DNA of 64,000 bases from ZC4RG30 sp963777735. GTDB taxonomy: Bacteria; Pseudomonadota; Gammaproteobacteria; Steroidobacterales; Steroidobacteraceae. The DNA is taken from NCBI GenBank assembly GCA_963777735.1, contig CAVZRQ010000009.1:68069-132068 (forward strand), in the 5' to 3' direction. A model generated the notes under the pieces. It worked only from the letters and a program-made list of their open reading frames with translations. It searched no databases and was not told where the DNA came from. Shown here piece after piece: positions 1 to 7,302 of the stretch (its first letter is position 1; each line of letters begins with the position of its first letter). The position numbers were made by a program, and so were the translations under genes.

Positions 1-170
1 AGCGTGTTGAGGCAGCGGCGTGCCGTGGCGGCAGGCAAACCCGCCCTCGCGGCGATTTCACTGAGGGTCATGTGTGGCCGGGAACGCGAGAACGTACGCA
101 GGACGCCGAGCCCCTTGGCCAGCCCCCCCATGACTTCGCGCCTTCCCGATGAAGAAACCTGCTGCATCAT
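1..170 (-). CDS. IclR-family transcriptional regulator (N-terminal part, cut by window edge)
   Basis: Only the first 56 codons are inside the window. Reading from 170 downward, the protein starts MMQQVSSSG and contains a winged helix-turn-helix from about residue 18 to 57, with the strings LAKGLGVLRTFS and LSEIAARAGLPAATARR typical of the PcaR/PobR branch of IclR regulators, which usually control aromatic-acid catabolism. The ATG at 170 has a purine-rich GGGGCAAGGG just upstream; a second ATG follows at once. The gene lies downstream of, and on the same strand as, the LigM-type gene, but a terminator separates them, so it likely has its own promoter in 171-300, where two dyads sit. The family call is firm from this segment; the effector is unknown. 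Confidence 0.85.
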   Translation of the reverse strand, partial: MMQQVSSSGRREVMGGLAKGLGVLRTFSRSRPHMTLSEIAARAGLPAATARRCLNT

Positions 171-237
171 CCCTTGCCCCCGATTCAGCTGGCTGCGGAC
201 GCAACCGTAGGTAATAGACTGCAAGAAATGAGAATGG

Positions 238-269
238 TTCGATCTACGAAGCAGGTTTCGGATATCGAA
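238..269. promoter_or_regulatory. Tandem TTCG-N5-CGAA dyads upstream of the IclR gene
   Basis: Two 13-bp inverted repeats of the same form occur in tandem: TTCGATCTACGAA at 238-250 and TTCGGATATCGAA at 257-269, start-to-start distance 19 bp. They lie 68-99 bp upstream of the IclR start codon. IclR regulators of the PcaU/PobR type bind repeated short palindromes near their own promoters, so this is a plausible autoregulatory operator. The repeats are seen directly; the binding role is inferred. Confidence 0.5.
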
Positions 270-301
270 TTATGTCAACTGGCGCCAAGGAGCTGCCGGC
301 A

Positions 302-334
302 AGAAAAAAGGGCGCCGTGCATTGCGCGGCGCCC
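302..334 (-). terminator. Rho-independent terminator after the LigM-type gene
   Basis: On the minus strand an 8-bp GC stem (GGGCGCCG with CGGCGCCC, arms 310-317 and 327-334) is followed by TTTTTTCTT. It lies about 30 bp after the stop of the O-demethylase gene and separates it from the IclR gene. Confidence 0.85.
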
Positions 335-364
335 TCTTCCATCACCAGCAATGTCTGCTGATGT

Positions 365-1798
365 TTAGACCGCTGCGCCCTTCTCGCGCCAGCTGCCTTC
401 CGCGTACACCGCACGCACCGAAGCCACGTACGGAACCGGGCAGACAATCGCGCGGATCTCCACCTGCTTGTGCGACTCGACCTGCGGCTTCTTCGAACCG
501 CCGCCTTCCTCGCCCCAGACCAGGGTCACTTCCGTGCCCGGCTTCGACGACTCAGGCGAGACGTAGGCCAGCGTCAGCTGCTTGCGCTCGTTCGAGCTGT
601 AGCCCATCCAGGTCGATACACCAACCTGCTTGCCGTCCTTCGACAGCACCTTGTCCTGCGGATACATGGAGTACACGGCAGACGGGAACTCGATGAACTT
701 GGCGCGATCGCCGTCCTTGCCGTACTGCGAAGCAATGGCCTTCTGCACGTCGGCGTCGTTCAGTTCGAGCGTGACCTTCACGCGCTGTGGCTTGGCGGCG
801 ATCTTCTCGAGTGCTTCGCGACCGATGAACTCGTGGTCGAACTTGATCATGAAGCCGTAGCCGAGGTCATGCGGCGTCACGTAGTGATCGTCGATGCTCT
901 TCGAGTAGTAGCTGCCACCCAGCGAGGCATTGCCTTCGAAGCTCGAGGCACCGAGCCACTTGCGATACTTCGCCATGCGCTCGTCGCCCGAGTAGATGCC
1001 AGGCATCGGGCAGGGAATCCAGCCGGACTCCAGCGTGTTCGACGAGTAAGCGCGACCACCGACCAGCTTCAGACCGAACTCTTCGCCGGCCTTCACGAGT
1101 GCCGCCAGCACGGTTTCGCCATCCTTCGCGGGCCCGAACAGTTCGAAGCCAGGCTGGCCGGCCATGCCGTGACGCAGCGCATGCACAACCTTGCCGGCGA
1201 TCTTGATGTCGGCCATGTTGAAGAACTTGAGATCAGGCGGTGCCTTCTTCAGCACCTTGGTCATCACCTTCATCGCGTTCGGACCCTGCACCTGGTAGCG
1301 GTAGGTCTTGCGTGCGAGCGGGTTCTTGCGATCGGCCGAGCGGTCGTCGCGCAGCAGCTTGACCTGCCACTTCTTGCCGGTGGCGGGGTTCTTGCCCGTC
1401 TCGGCGTGGTACGTCACCCAGTTGATGACCGGCGGACGGCCGATCAGGTTGAACTTGTTCTTGGCGAGGTAGCAGAGGATGACGTCGCCGACGACATGGC
1501 CGTCCCAGGTGGTGGGAACGTACTGCTTGGCCTTGCCGGGAACGAAGCCGGCGAAGCTGTTGATCGCGAGGCTCTCGAGCAGCTTGAACGCATCGGGACC
1601 GCTCACGTAGAGATCGGTCATGTGATACGACTGGTTGAAGATGACGGCGGCGTTCTGCCACGCCTGCTGCTCGTCACGCCAGTTGCTGTATTCCGGCTTC
1701 ACCACCGGATAAGGATTCGGGCCGGTCTGGGAATCGCGCAACAGTTTCAGTGCGCCGCCAGCGGCCTTCATGCGCTCTTCGAGATTCTTGACGCTCAT
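365..1798 (-). CDS. LigM/DesA-type tetrahydrofolate-dependent O-demethylase (aminomethyltransferase family)
   Basis: A 477-residue soluble protein of the GcvT fold. Family members LigM and DesA move the methyl group of vanillate, 3-O-methylgallate or syringate to tetrahydrofolate, giving a catechol and 5-methyl-THF. The body matches the LigM pattern: an N-terminal PEYSNWRDEQQAW segment, a central HGMAGQPGFELFGP segment around residue 215, and FDHEFIGREALEKI in the C-terminal third. The start at 1798 (MSVKNLEER) is preferred over an in-frame ATG 30 bases upstream because GGAG precedes it at good spacing. A second, diverged copy lies at 15763-17157. The divergent aldehyde dehydrogenase and nearby IclR regulator fit methoxy-aromatic catabolism, but the substrate cannot be read from sequence. 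Confidence 0.85.
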   Translation of the reverse strand: MSVKNLEERMKAAGGALKLLRDSQTGPNPYPVVKPEYSNWRDEQQAWQNAAVIFNQSYHMTDLYVSGPDAFKLLESLAINSFAGFVPGKAKQYVPTTWDGHVVGDVILCYLAKNKFNLIGRPPVINWVTYHAETGKNPATGKKWQVKLLRDDRSADRKNPLARKTYRYQVQGPNAMKVMTKVLKKAPPDLKFFNMADIKIAGKVVHALRHGMAGQPGFELFGPAKDGETVLAALVKAGEEFGLKLVGGRAYSSNTLESGWIPCPMPGIYSGDERMAKYRKWLGASSFEGNASLGGSYYSKSIDDHYVTPHDLGYGFMIKFDHEFIGREALEKIAAKPQRVKVTLELNDADVQKAIASQYGKDGDRAKFIEFPSAVYSMYPQDKVLSKDGKQVGVSTWMGYSSNERKQLTLAYVSPESSKPGTEVTLVWGEEGGGSKKPQVESHKQVEIRAIVCPVPYVASVRAVYAEGSWREKGAAV

Positions 1799-1884
1799 GT
1801 ATTCTCCGTGAAGCTGCGCACTCTCCATTTAAGAGACGCAGTGGTTTGTAATAGATATAAGTGCGTTCTCCGCACGGGCCGGGC

Positions 1885-1913
1885 ATCTTGTTTGACGGCA
1901 ATAAAGCTGTCAA
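1885..1913 (-). promoter_or_regulatory. Sigma70-like promoter for the LigM-type gene
   Basis: On the minus strand a perfect -35 TTGACA (1908-1913) is followed after 17 bp by CAAGAT (1885-1890) as a weak -10. Transcription would start near 1878. Just inside the predicted transcript is a dyad GTGCG-N5-CGCAC (1861-1875) that could be an operator. The intergenic stretch 1799-2043 holds this promoter and the leader of the divergent aldehyde dehydrogenase; no clear plus-strand promoter was found. Confidence 0.5.
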
Positions 1914-2043
1914 TTTGAGTCCCCGACAGCCACTGACCGGGGCAGGCTCCGAACCGCGAAAAAACCCTGCCCCGCACCGCAAAAAAGGCGGGTAACCTAT
2001 CGCCCTCCCGACACGGGGCTACGGAAAACAAAGGGGAATGTGC

Positions 2044-3537
2044 ATGACCAATCCAGTCACCACCGCGCTCTACATCGGCGGCAAGGAACGACAAACCGCT
2101 GACAAAATGGCCATTGCCGATCCCGGCAAACCCGGTGTGATTGTGGGTCATGCCGCCTCGGCCACCACACAGGATGTTGCCGATGCAGTGGCCGCCGCGA
2201 AAGCCGCCTACCCGGCCTGGGCTGCCCTGACACCCCAGCAGCGCGCCGAGAAGATGAAGGCCGCCATCGTGGGCGTTCCGGATTCGCCCAATCCCTTCGC
2301 TTCCGAAGATGGCGCCATCCTGTCGCAGGAAAACGGCAAGATCCGGCTGGAAGGCTGGGTAGACGCCCTCGTGCTCCAGATCCGCTGGAATCTGGCGCTG
2401 ATGCATGCCGATGAAGTCAACGCCGCCAAGGTGCTGAAGCCCGTTGCCGGACATATCGCCACCGAAACCACCGTGAGCTACCAGCCGTTGGGCGTGGTCA
2501 GCATCATCGTGCCCTTCAACTGGCCCATCGCCATCCTCGGTGCCGCACTGCCGCACGCGCTGCTGGCCGGCAACACCGTGATCGTGAAGCCCGCGCTGAC
2601 GGCCCCGCTCGCCACTGCCCGCGTCGTGCAGCGCATTGCCGAGAAGCTGCCCCCTGGCGTGCTGAACGTGGTCACCGGTCCCGACGCCAACATGAGCGCG
2701 CTGATCCGCAACACCGATGTGGCCAAGGTCTGCTTCACCGGTTCTGTGGGCGGCGGCAAGAAGATGATGGAACTGGCCTCGGCCAGCCTCACCCGCGTGA
2801 CGCTGGAACTCGGCGGCAACGATGCGGCCATCTTCCTGAAGGATGCCGTCATCGACGACACCCACATGGATCGCCTGTTCGGCGCCATCTACGACACCAC
2901 CGGCCAGATCTGCATGAACGCCAAGCGGCTGTATGTGCACCGCTCGCGCGTCGACGAAGTGGTCAACGCCCTCTCCACCCGCCTGCAGAAGACGAAGCTG
3001 GGCTACGGCCTCGACAAGGACACCACCATGGGTCCGCTGCATTCGCCCGCCCAGAAGAAGTTCGTGGACGAGCTCATCGGCGAGGCCAAGGCTTCCGGCG
3101 CCAAGGTGCTGGAGTTCGGCGAACTGCCGGGCGGCGATCTCAAGGGCGGCAACTTCGTGCGTCCCGCCATCGTCGTGAATCCCGATCCGAAGCTGCGCGT
3201 GGTCACCGAAGAACAGTTCGGCCCGGTCATTCCGGTCATTCCGTTTGATACCGAAGAAGAAGCCATCAAGGCAGCCAACGACAGCTGGGCCGGCCTTTCC
3301 GGTTCGGTGTGGTCGGCGGATCCTGTTGCGGCCAACCGCGTCGGTGGCCAGCTGGTCTGCGGCTATGTCTGGGTGAACGACCACGGCGCCAATCGCCTCG
3401 ACCTGCGTGCGCCGTTCGGCGGCATGAAGTCATCGGGCATCGGTCGCGAGCAGGGCATCGAAGGCATCCGTGCCTTCCAGGATACGCGGTCGATCTCGCA
3501 CCTCGATGCCGCCACGCTGGCGACGATGCATCACTAG
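2044..3537 (+). CDS. NAD(P)-dependent aldehyde dehydrogenase
   Basis: A 497-residue aldehyde dehydrogenase that would oxidise an aldehyde to its acid in the cytoplasm. Catalytic elements are in place: Asn159 in PFNWP, general base Glu255 in LELGGND and nucleophile Cys290 in GQICMNAKR, with the usual spacing of 35 between Glu and Cys. ATG codons lie at 2038 and 2044; 2044 is preferred because AAGGGGA is then at normal distance. It is divergent from the LigM-type O-demethylase, so an aromatic aldehyde such as vanillin is an attractive substrate, but that is inference from context. A strong hairpin follows the stop. Confidence 0.9.
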   Translation: MTNPVTTALYIGGKERQTADKMAIADPGKPGVIVGHAASATTQDVADAVAAAKAAYPAWAALTPQQRAEKMKAAIVGVPDSPNPFASEDGAILSQENGKIRLEGWVDALVLQIRWNLALMHADEVNAAKVLKPVAGHIATETTVSYQPLGVVSIIVPFNWPIAILGAALPHALLAGNTVIVKPALTAPLATARVVQRIAEKLPPGVLNVVTGPDANMSALIRNTDVAKVCFTGSVGGGKKMMELASASLTRVTLELGGNDAAIFLKDAVIDDTHMDRLFGAIYDTTGQICMNAKRLYVHRSRVDEVVNALSTRLQKTKLGYGLDKDTTMGPLHSPAQKKFVDELIGEAKASGAKVLEFGELPGGDLKGGNFVRPAIVVNPDPKLRVVTEEQFGPVIPVIPFDTEEEAIKAANDSWAGLSGSVWSADPVAANRVGGQLVCGYVWVNDHGANRLDLRAPFGGMKSSGIGREQGIEGIRAFQDTRSISHLDAATLATMHH

Positions 3538-3576
3538 GCCGTTGATCTCTTCGCGCAAGCGAAGGGCGTGCCGATG

Positions 3577-3603
3577 AAAAAGCCCCGCTGGTCGGGGCTT
3601 TTT
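3577..3603. terminator. Bidirectional rho-independent terminator
   Basis: An 11-bp perfect stem AAAAAGCCCCG / CGGGGCTTTTT (arms 3577-3587 and 3593-3603) with a 5-base loop. It sits between convergent genes: 40 bp after the aldehyde dehydrogenase stop and 2 bp after the stop of the Kef-type gene, and has a T-run on either strand. Confidence 0.92.
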
Positions 3604-3605
3604 CT

Positions 3606-5375
3606 TTAGTGCCGCGGCGGCACCTGTCCCGGCAGCGGCGCATTGCCCTTCAGCAGCTCACGTCCGGCGGTGATGCCATCGGCGATCTGCTTCTCGAGTC
3701 GCTCTGCATCGAGGCGGCGCACTTCCTCGATGATGGCCTGCGCCTCGAGGTCCGTCGCGCCCAGTGTTCTTACCGCGGCATTGCCCATGGCGAGAGCCGA
3801 CTCGAGCGTCTCGCGGATCTGGAAGTCCGGCTCGTGCCGCAGCACTTCGATCAGATGCTCACGATCGTAAACACGTACCAGCAACGCGGCCTGCGGAAAC
3901 TCCTGCTTCGCGAGTTCGACGATGCGTGTGGCAGCAGCCTTGTCATTCACGCAGACCAGAATGGCCTGTGCATTGCCGGCGCCCGCCGCGTGCAGTACAT
4001 CCAGCCGCGAGCCATCACCGAAATACACCTTGAAGCCGAACTCGCTCGCGAGCCGCGCAACATCCGGATCAGAGTCGATGATGGTGAGCGAAGCCCCGCG
4101 CGCCAGGATGGCCTGACTCGCGATATGCGCAAAGCGCCCGAAGCCGATGATGAGCACATTGGCGTGCGCATCGCGCGCCACCTCCACGCCGTCCATCGAA
4201 ACCACATGCTTCGGCTGCAGCCTGCGATACACCAGCACCACCAGCGGCGTCAGCAGCATCGACAGCACCACGATCGCCGTCATGTTCGCATTGACCTGCG
4301 CGTCGATCACGCCAGCGGCGAAGGCCGCCGCGAACAGCACGAAGGCGAACTCGCCGCCCTGCGCCATCAGCAGGGCACGATCGAGTGCGTCTGCATGGGG
4401 CGTGTGCAGCAGGCGTGCCACGAGATAGATCGCCAGCGCCTTCATCACCATCAACGCGAGTACCGCAGAGCCGATCAGCAACCAGTTGTCGATCACCACC
4501 TGCAGATCGAGCGTCATGCCCACTGCAAGAAAGAACAACCCGAGCAGCAGACCACGGAAGGGTTCGATGTCGGCTTCGAGCTGATGGCGGAACGAGGATT
4601 CGGACAGCAACACGCCGGCAAGGAAGGCGCCCATCGCCATGGAAAGCCCACCGCGCTCCAGCAATACGGCCGAACCCAGCACCACCAGCAGTGCTGCGGC
4701 GGTCATCACCTCACGCGCGCGGGTGCTGGCCAGGATGCGGAACAGCGGATTCAGCAGCCACAGACCCGCGGCAACCAGCACGGCAATCGAGCCAATGGCC
4801 AGCCCCACGCTCATCCATGGTGCGGAAGCGGAAGGGTTTGCCGAAGCCGCTGGCGCCAGGAATGCAACCATTGCCAGCAGTGGCACGATCAGCATGTCCT
4901 CGAACAGCAGGATGGCGACGATCTTCTGCCCGCGCGGCTGCGCCAGATCACCACGCTCCTGCAGCAGCTGCATCACGACGGCCGTCGAGGTGAGCACGAA
5001 TCCCATCGCACTGACGAACGAGACCGTCAGCGGAAAGCCATAGGCGAGGCCCACTACCGTCAGGAACGCGCCGCAGACCAGCACCTGCACGGCACCGAGC
5101 CCGAAGATGTCCTGGCGCATGCTCCACAGATGCGAGGGCCGCATCTCGAGCCCGATGAGGAACAGGAACATCACGACGCCCAGTTCCGCCAGATGCAGGA
5201 TGGCGTGCGCATCGGCAAACAGGCCGAGGCCAAAGGGGCCGATCACGAGCCCGGCGGCGAGATAGCCGAGCACCGAGCCCAGCCCGAAGCGGCGGAACAG
5301 GGGAACCGCGACCACAGCTGCGGCCAGCAGGCCAATGACCTGAACCAGACTCGCGCTGGCTGATTCTGCCGCCAA
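3606..5375 (-). CDS. Monovalent cation:proton antiporter-2 (Kef-type) with RCK/TrkA-N domain
   Basis: A 589-residue inner-membrane protein. Residues 1-390 are a run of hydrophobic segments of the CPA2 Na+/H+ exchanger domain (QVIGLLAAAVVAVP near the start, LFFLAVGMTLDL in the middle). Around residue 400 an NAD-binding TrkA-N fold begins with VLIIGFGRFAHIASQ, followed by IIDSDPD. Such proteins exchange K+ or Na+ for protons, and Kef members are gated by glutathione adducts. The start is TTG at 5375: AAGGAGG precedes it at ideal spacing and no better ATG exists. A lone gene with a shared terminator at its end. Whether it is KefB-like or another CPA2 type cannot be decided here. Confidence 0.88.
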   Translation of the reverse strand: MAAESASASLVQVIGLLAAAVVAVPLFRRFGLGSVLGYLAAGLVIGPFGLGLFADAHAILHLAELGVVMFLFLIGLEMRPSHLWSMRQDIFGLGAVQVLVCGAFLTVVGLAYGFPLTVSFVSAMGFVLTSTAVVMQLLQERGDLAQPRGQKIVAILLFEDMLIVPLLAMVAFLAPAASANPSASAPWMSVGLAIGSIAVLVAAGLWLLNPLFRILASTRAREVMTAAALLVVLGSAVLLERGGLSMAMGAFLAGVLLSESSFRHQLEADIEPFRGLLLGLFFLAVGMTLDLQVVIDNWLLIGSAVLALMVMKALAIYLVARLLHTPHADALDRALLMAQGGEFAFVLFAAAFAAGVIDAQVNANMTAIVVLSMLLTPLVVLVYRRLQPKHVVSMDGVEVARDAHANVLIIGFGRFAHIASQAILARGASLTIIDSDPDVARLASEFGFKVYFGDGSRLDVLHAAGAGNAQAILVCVNDKAAATRIVELAKQEFPQAALLVRVYDREHLIEVLRHEPDFQIRETLESALAMGNAAVRTLGATDLEAQAIIEEVRRLDAERLEKQIADGITAGRELLKGNAPLPGQVPPRH

Positions 5376-5431
5376 CCTGGCCTCCTTGCGCCTGGACGAT
5401 TACCGGAACGCTGCGGCCAGATTGTCCGGAA

Positions 5432-6070
5432 TTACTTCGCGCGCGTCGCGGTGATCTTGCCCATGCCGCCCATGCGCATGCCGCCACCCATGCCGCCACC
5501 GCCGGGGGGAGGGCCAGCCATTCCACCACCACCACCGCCCATGTCGCCACCGCCGCCCATCGGCGGCCCGCCACCGCCCATGGGCATTCCGCCCCCACCG
5601 CCCATGGGCATGCCACCGCCGCCACCCATCGGCATGCCGCCGCCCATGCCACCACCCATCTGGGTCTCGATGATCATGGTGTCACCCTCCACGTTGCCTT
5701 CGTACTTGGTGGTGATCTTCATCGGCTCGGCTGGCTTCTGGCTGGGAGGAGCACCGGGCATCTGCATGGCCGGCATCGTCATCTCGACGGCGAAGGTGAT
5801 CTTGGTCTTGTAGACCTTGCCGTTCTTGATCTCCACTGGCGAGCCGCCATTGGTGGAAACCGTTCCGGTGAGTTTGTCCTTCTCCTGCTTGAACACGTAG
5901 ACCATGTTCGTGGCCGGACCGCGCCCACTCTCGATCGTCGCGTTCCAGGTGCCATTGACGTCGAGCTTGGTCTTGCCGGCCGACGCCGGCGCCGTGCTGC
6001 CAGGGGCAGCCCACGCATTCAATGCCAGCGCCGCCAGCGCCCCTGCGATACCGATCCGGCTCATGTTCAT
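5432..6070 (-). CDS. Exported protein with Met/Gly/Pro-rich C-terminal tail
   Basis: A 212-residue protein with a signal peptide ending near AWAAP. The middle (about residues 25-125) starts LDVNGTWNATIESG and looks like a small beta-sandwich; it is not a family I can name. From about residue 135 the tail is a low-complexity array of GGGMPMGGGG units with regular methionines, ending in KITATRAK. Met-rich exported segments are known to bind Cu(I) in other proteins; here that is only a suggestion. The start at 6070 is chosen because GAGGAG lies 8 bases upstream. It is the last gene of the ten-gene exported operon (5432-15487). Confidence 0.75.
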   Translation of the reverse strand: MNMSRIGIAGALAALALNAWAAPGSTAPASAGKTKLDVNGTWNATIESGRGPATNMVYVFKQEKDKLTGTVSTNGGSPVEIKNGKVYKTKITFAVEMTMPAMQMPGAPPSQKPAEPMKITTKYEGNVEGDTMIIETQMGGGMGGGMPMGGGGGMPMGGGGGMPMGGGGPPMGGGGDMGGGGGGMAGPPPGGGGMGGGMRMGGMGKITATRAK

Positions 6071-6096
6071 GCCATCACTCCTCAAGCTCGCGGAAT

Positions 6097-6513
6097 TCAG
6101 CGGCCTGCAGCGGCGGCGGCGGCGCTGGCTGCATCGCCACGCTGCGGCAGATTGTGGTGCACACTGCCATCGGGCAGCTTCACGCTGACCATGAAGCCCC
6201 CCTTGCGACCATCCTTCAGCGGATGCACCTTCAAGGTGACCTTGTCACCCGGCTTCAGCATGCGTTTCGACCAGCCGTTGCGCGACAGATAATTCGGGCT
6301 CATGCCTTCGAGCCCGTATTCGCCGGCGATGTTGGCCTTGCCCGTTACCGTCACGATCGTCCAGGTGTGCGGATTGGTCCACTGGAAGGCCTTGATCGTG
6401 CCATCGATCTCGATGGTCTTAGTGAAGTCGAACATCGCGGTGGAGTGGTGGGCGGCCGCCGGCAGCGACAGCGCCACCAGCGCGGCAGGTACAAGCCACA
6501 TTGATCTACGCAT
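6097..6513 (-). CDS. DUF6152 family exported protein
   Basis: A 138-residue protein with a signal peptide (MRRSMWLVPAALVALSLPAA) whose cleavage after AAA would leave a mature protein beginning HHSTAMFDF. The rest carries the DUF6152 pattern: IDGTIKAFQWTNPHTW near residue 40-50, then RNGWSKRMLKPGDKVT. Family function is unknown; the proteins are small, periplasmic and rich in beta strands. The gene ends 26 bases before the Met/Gly-rich gene and starts 3 bases after the end of its WEGDTLV-type partner, so the pair is cotranscribed. The neighbouring partner arrangement recurs at three other places in this window. Confidence 0.85.
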   Translation of the reverse strand: MRRSMWLVPAALVALSLPAAAHHSTAMFDFTKTIEIDGTIKAFQWTNPHTWTIVTVTGKANIAGEYGLEGMSPNYLSRNGWSKRMLKPGDKVTLKVHPLKDGRKGGFMVSVKLPDGSVHHNLPQRGDAASAAAAAAGR

Positions 6514-6516
6514 GAT

Positions 6517-7275
6517 TCAGTGAAGCTCCATGATGGGTCGGCCTTTCTCGTCCGCGCCGCTGTGATTGTTCTCGAGGCAGATGTATTCGCGCAGCTCATC
6601 ATCGAGATGGCGGTAGTTGATCGTCACCACATAGGGCTCGGCCAGCACCACCGGATCGGTCATCGTGGTTTCGATCTCCATCCACTCCGGCGCCACACGG
6701 CGGATGCGCTCGACGATGCGCAGCTGCTCGCTGTGCGGCACACCTGCGGCCAGCTGCGTGTCGGTGGTGAAGCCCACTGAATCGATGACCAGGGTGTCTC
6801 CCTCCCAGCGTCCCGTGGAATGGCCCATGAAGGTCAGATCCGGATCCTCCGGGTGCGCACGACCATCGGTATGGATGTGCCGGAACTGCATGAATGCCTC
6901 GGTGAGCATCACGATCTTGTCGGGCTGATAGAGGAACTCGATGGGATACGGCTGCGACATGATGCCCGGCAAGCCTGGTGGAACGCAGTTGGCGGCCTGG
7001 GTCTGCAGGTTCTCACCCCGCTCCTGCGCTTTGCGATAAGCAGCGAGGCGCTGCTCATACTCGGGCGTGAGTTTCATGGCAGGCCGGGGTGGCGCGCCGC
7101 GCGTATTGCGCCAGTCGATTTCCCAGACGCCGGACCAGTCCGGCAGACCGGCGAGCTTTGCCCACTCCTCCCGACGAGCCGCCGCATCACCGGCTGCTGG
7201 GTCCGGTGCGTTCTCCGGCGCCTTGCTGCAGGCCACCAGCATCACCAGAGCGGCCATGGTCATGAATCTGCGCAT
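6517..7275 (-). CDS. WEGDTLV-family lipoprotein, partner of DUF6152
   Basis: A 252-residue predicted lipoprotein: signal peptide with lipobox LVAC, acylated Cys at residue 16. The mature part has a conserved core shared with the products of 13012, 14322, 36193 and 59043: GRWEGDTLVIDSVGF, then VPHSEQLRIVERIRR, then an ETTMTDP segment, and near the end YICLENNHS. I know no assigned function; the family is common in bacteria that also carry DUF6152. Start ATG at 7275; a second ATG at 7263 is possible. It lies 3 bases upstream of the DUF6152 gene in the ten-gene operon. Confidence 0.75.
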   Translation of the reverse strand: MRRFMTMAALVMLVACSKAPENAPDPAAGDAAARREEWAKLAGLPDWSGVWEIDWRNTRGAPPRPAMKLTPEYEQRLAAYRKAQERGENLQTQAANCVPPGLPGIMSQPYPIEFLYQPDKIVMLTEAFMQFRHIHTDGRAHPEDPDLTFMGHSTGRWEGDTLVIDSVGFTTDTQLAAGVPHSEQLRIVERIRRVAPEWMEIETTMTDPVVLAEPYVVTINYRHLDDELREYICLENNHSGADEKGRPIMELH

Positions 7276-7302
7276 GCATCCCCCGGGGTTTTGCCCCCTG
7301 TA

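Noticed and set aside
1861..1875. GTGCG-N5-CGCAC as a second copy of the IclR dyad
   Set aside because: It has the same spacing but different half-site bases, so it is noted only as a possible separate operator.
470..1918. Long plus-strand open frame opposite the first LigM gene
   Set aside because: It is the antisense of a well-conserved gene; its sequence is Arg/Leu/His-rich and has no recognisable motif, as expected from GC-rich codon bias.
5451..5813. Pro-rich plus-strand frame opposite the Gly/Met-rich tail, or a tandem DNA repeat/CRISPR
   Set aside because: It is the antisense of the Gly-rich codons; the repeat units are short, irregular codon repeats without spacers.
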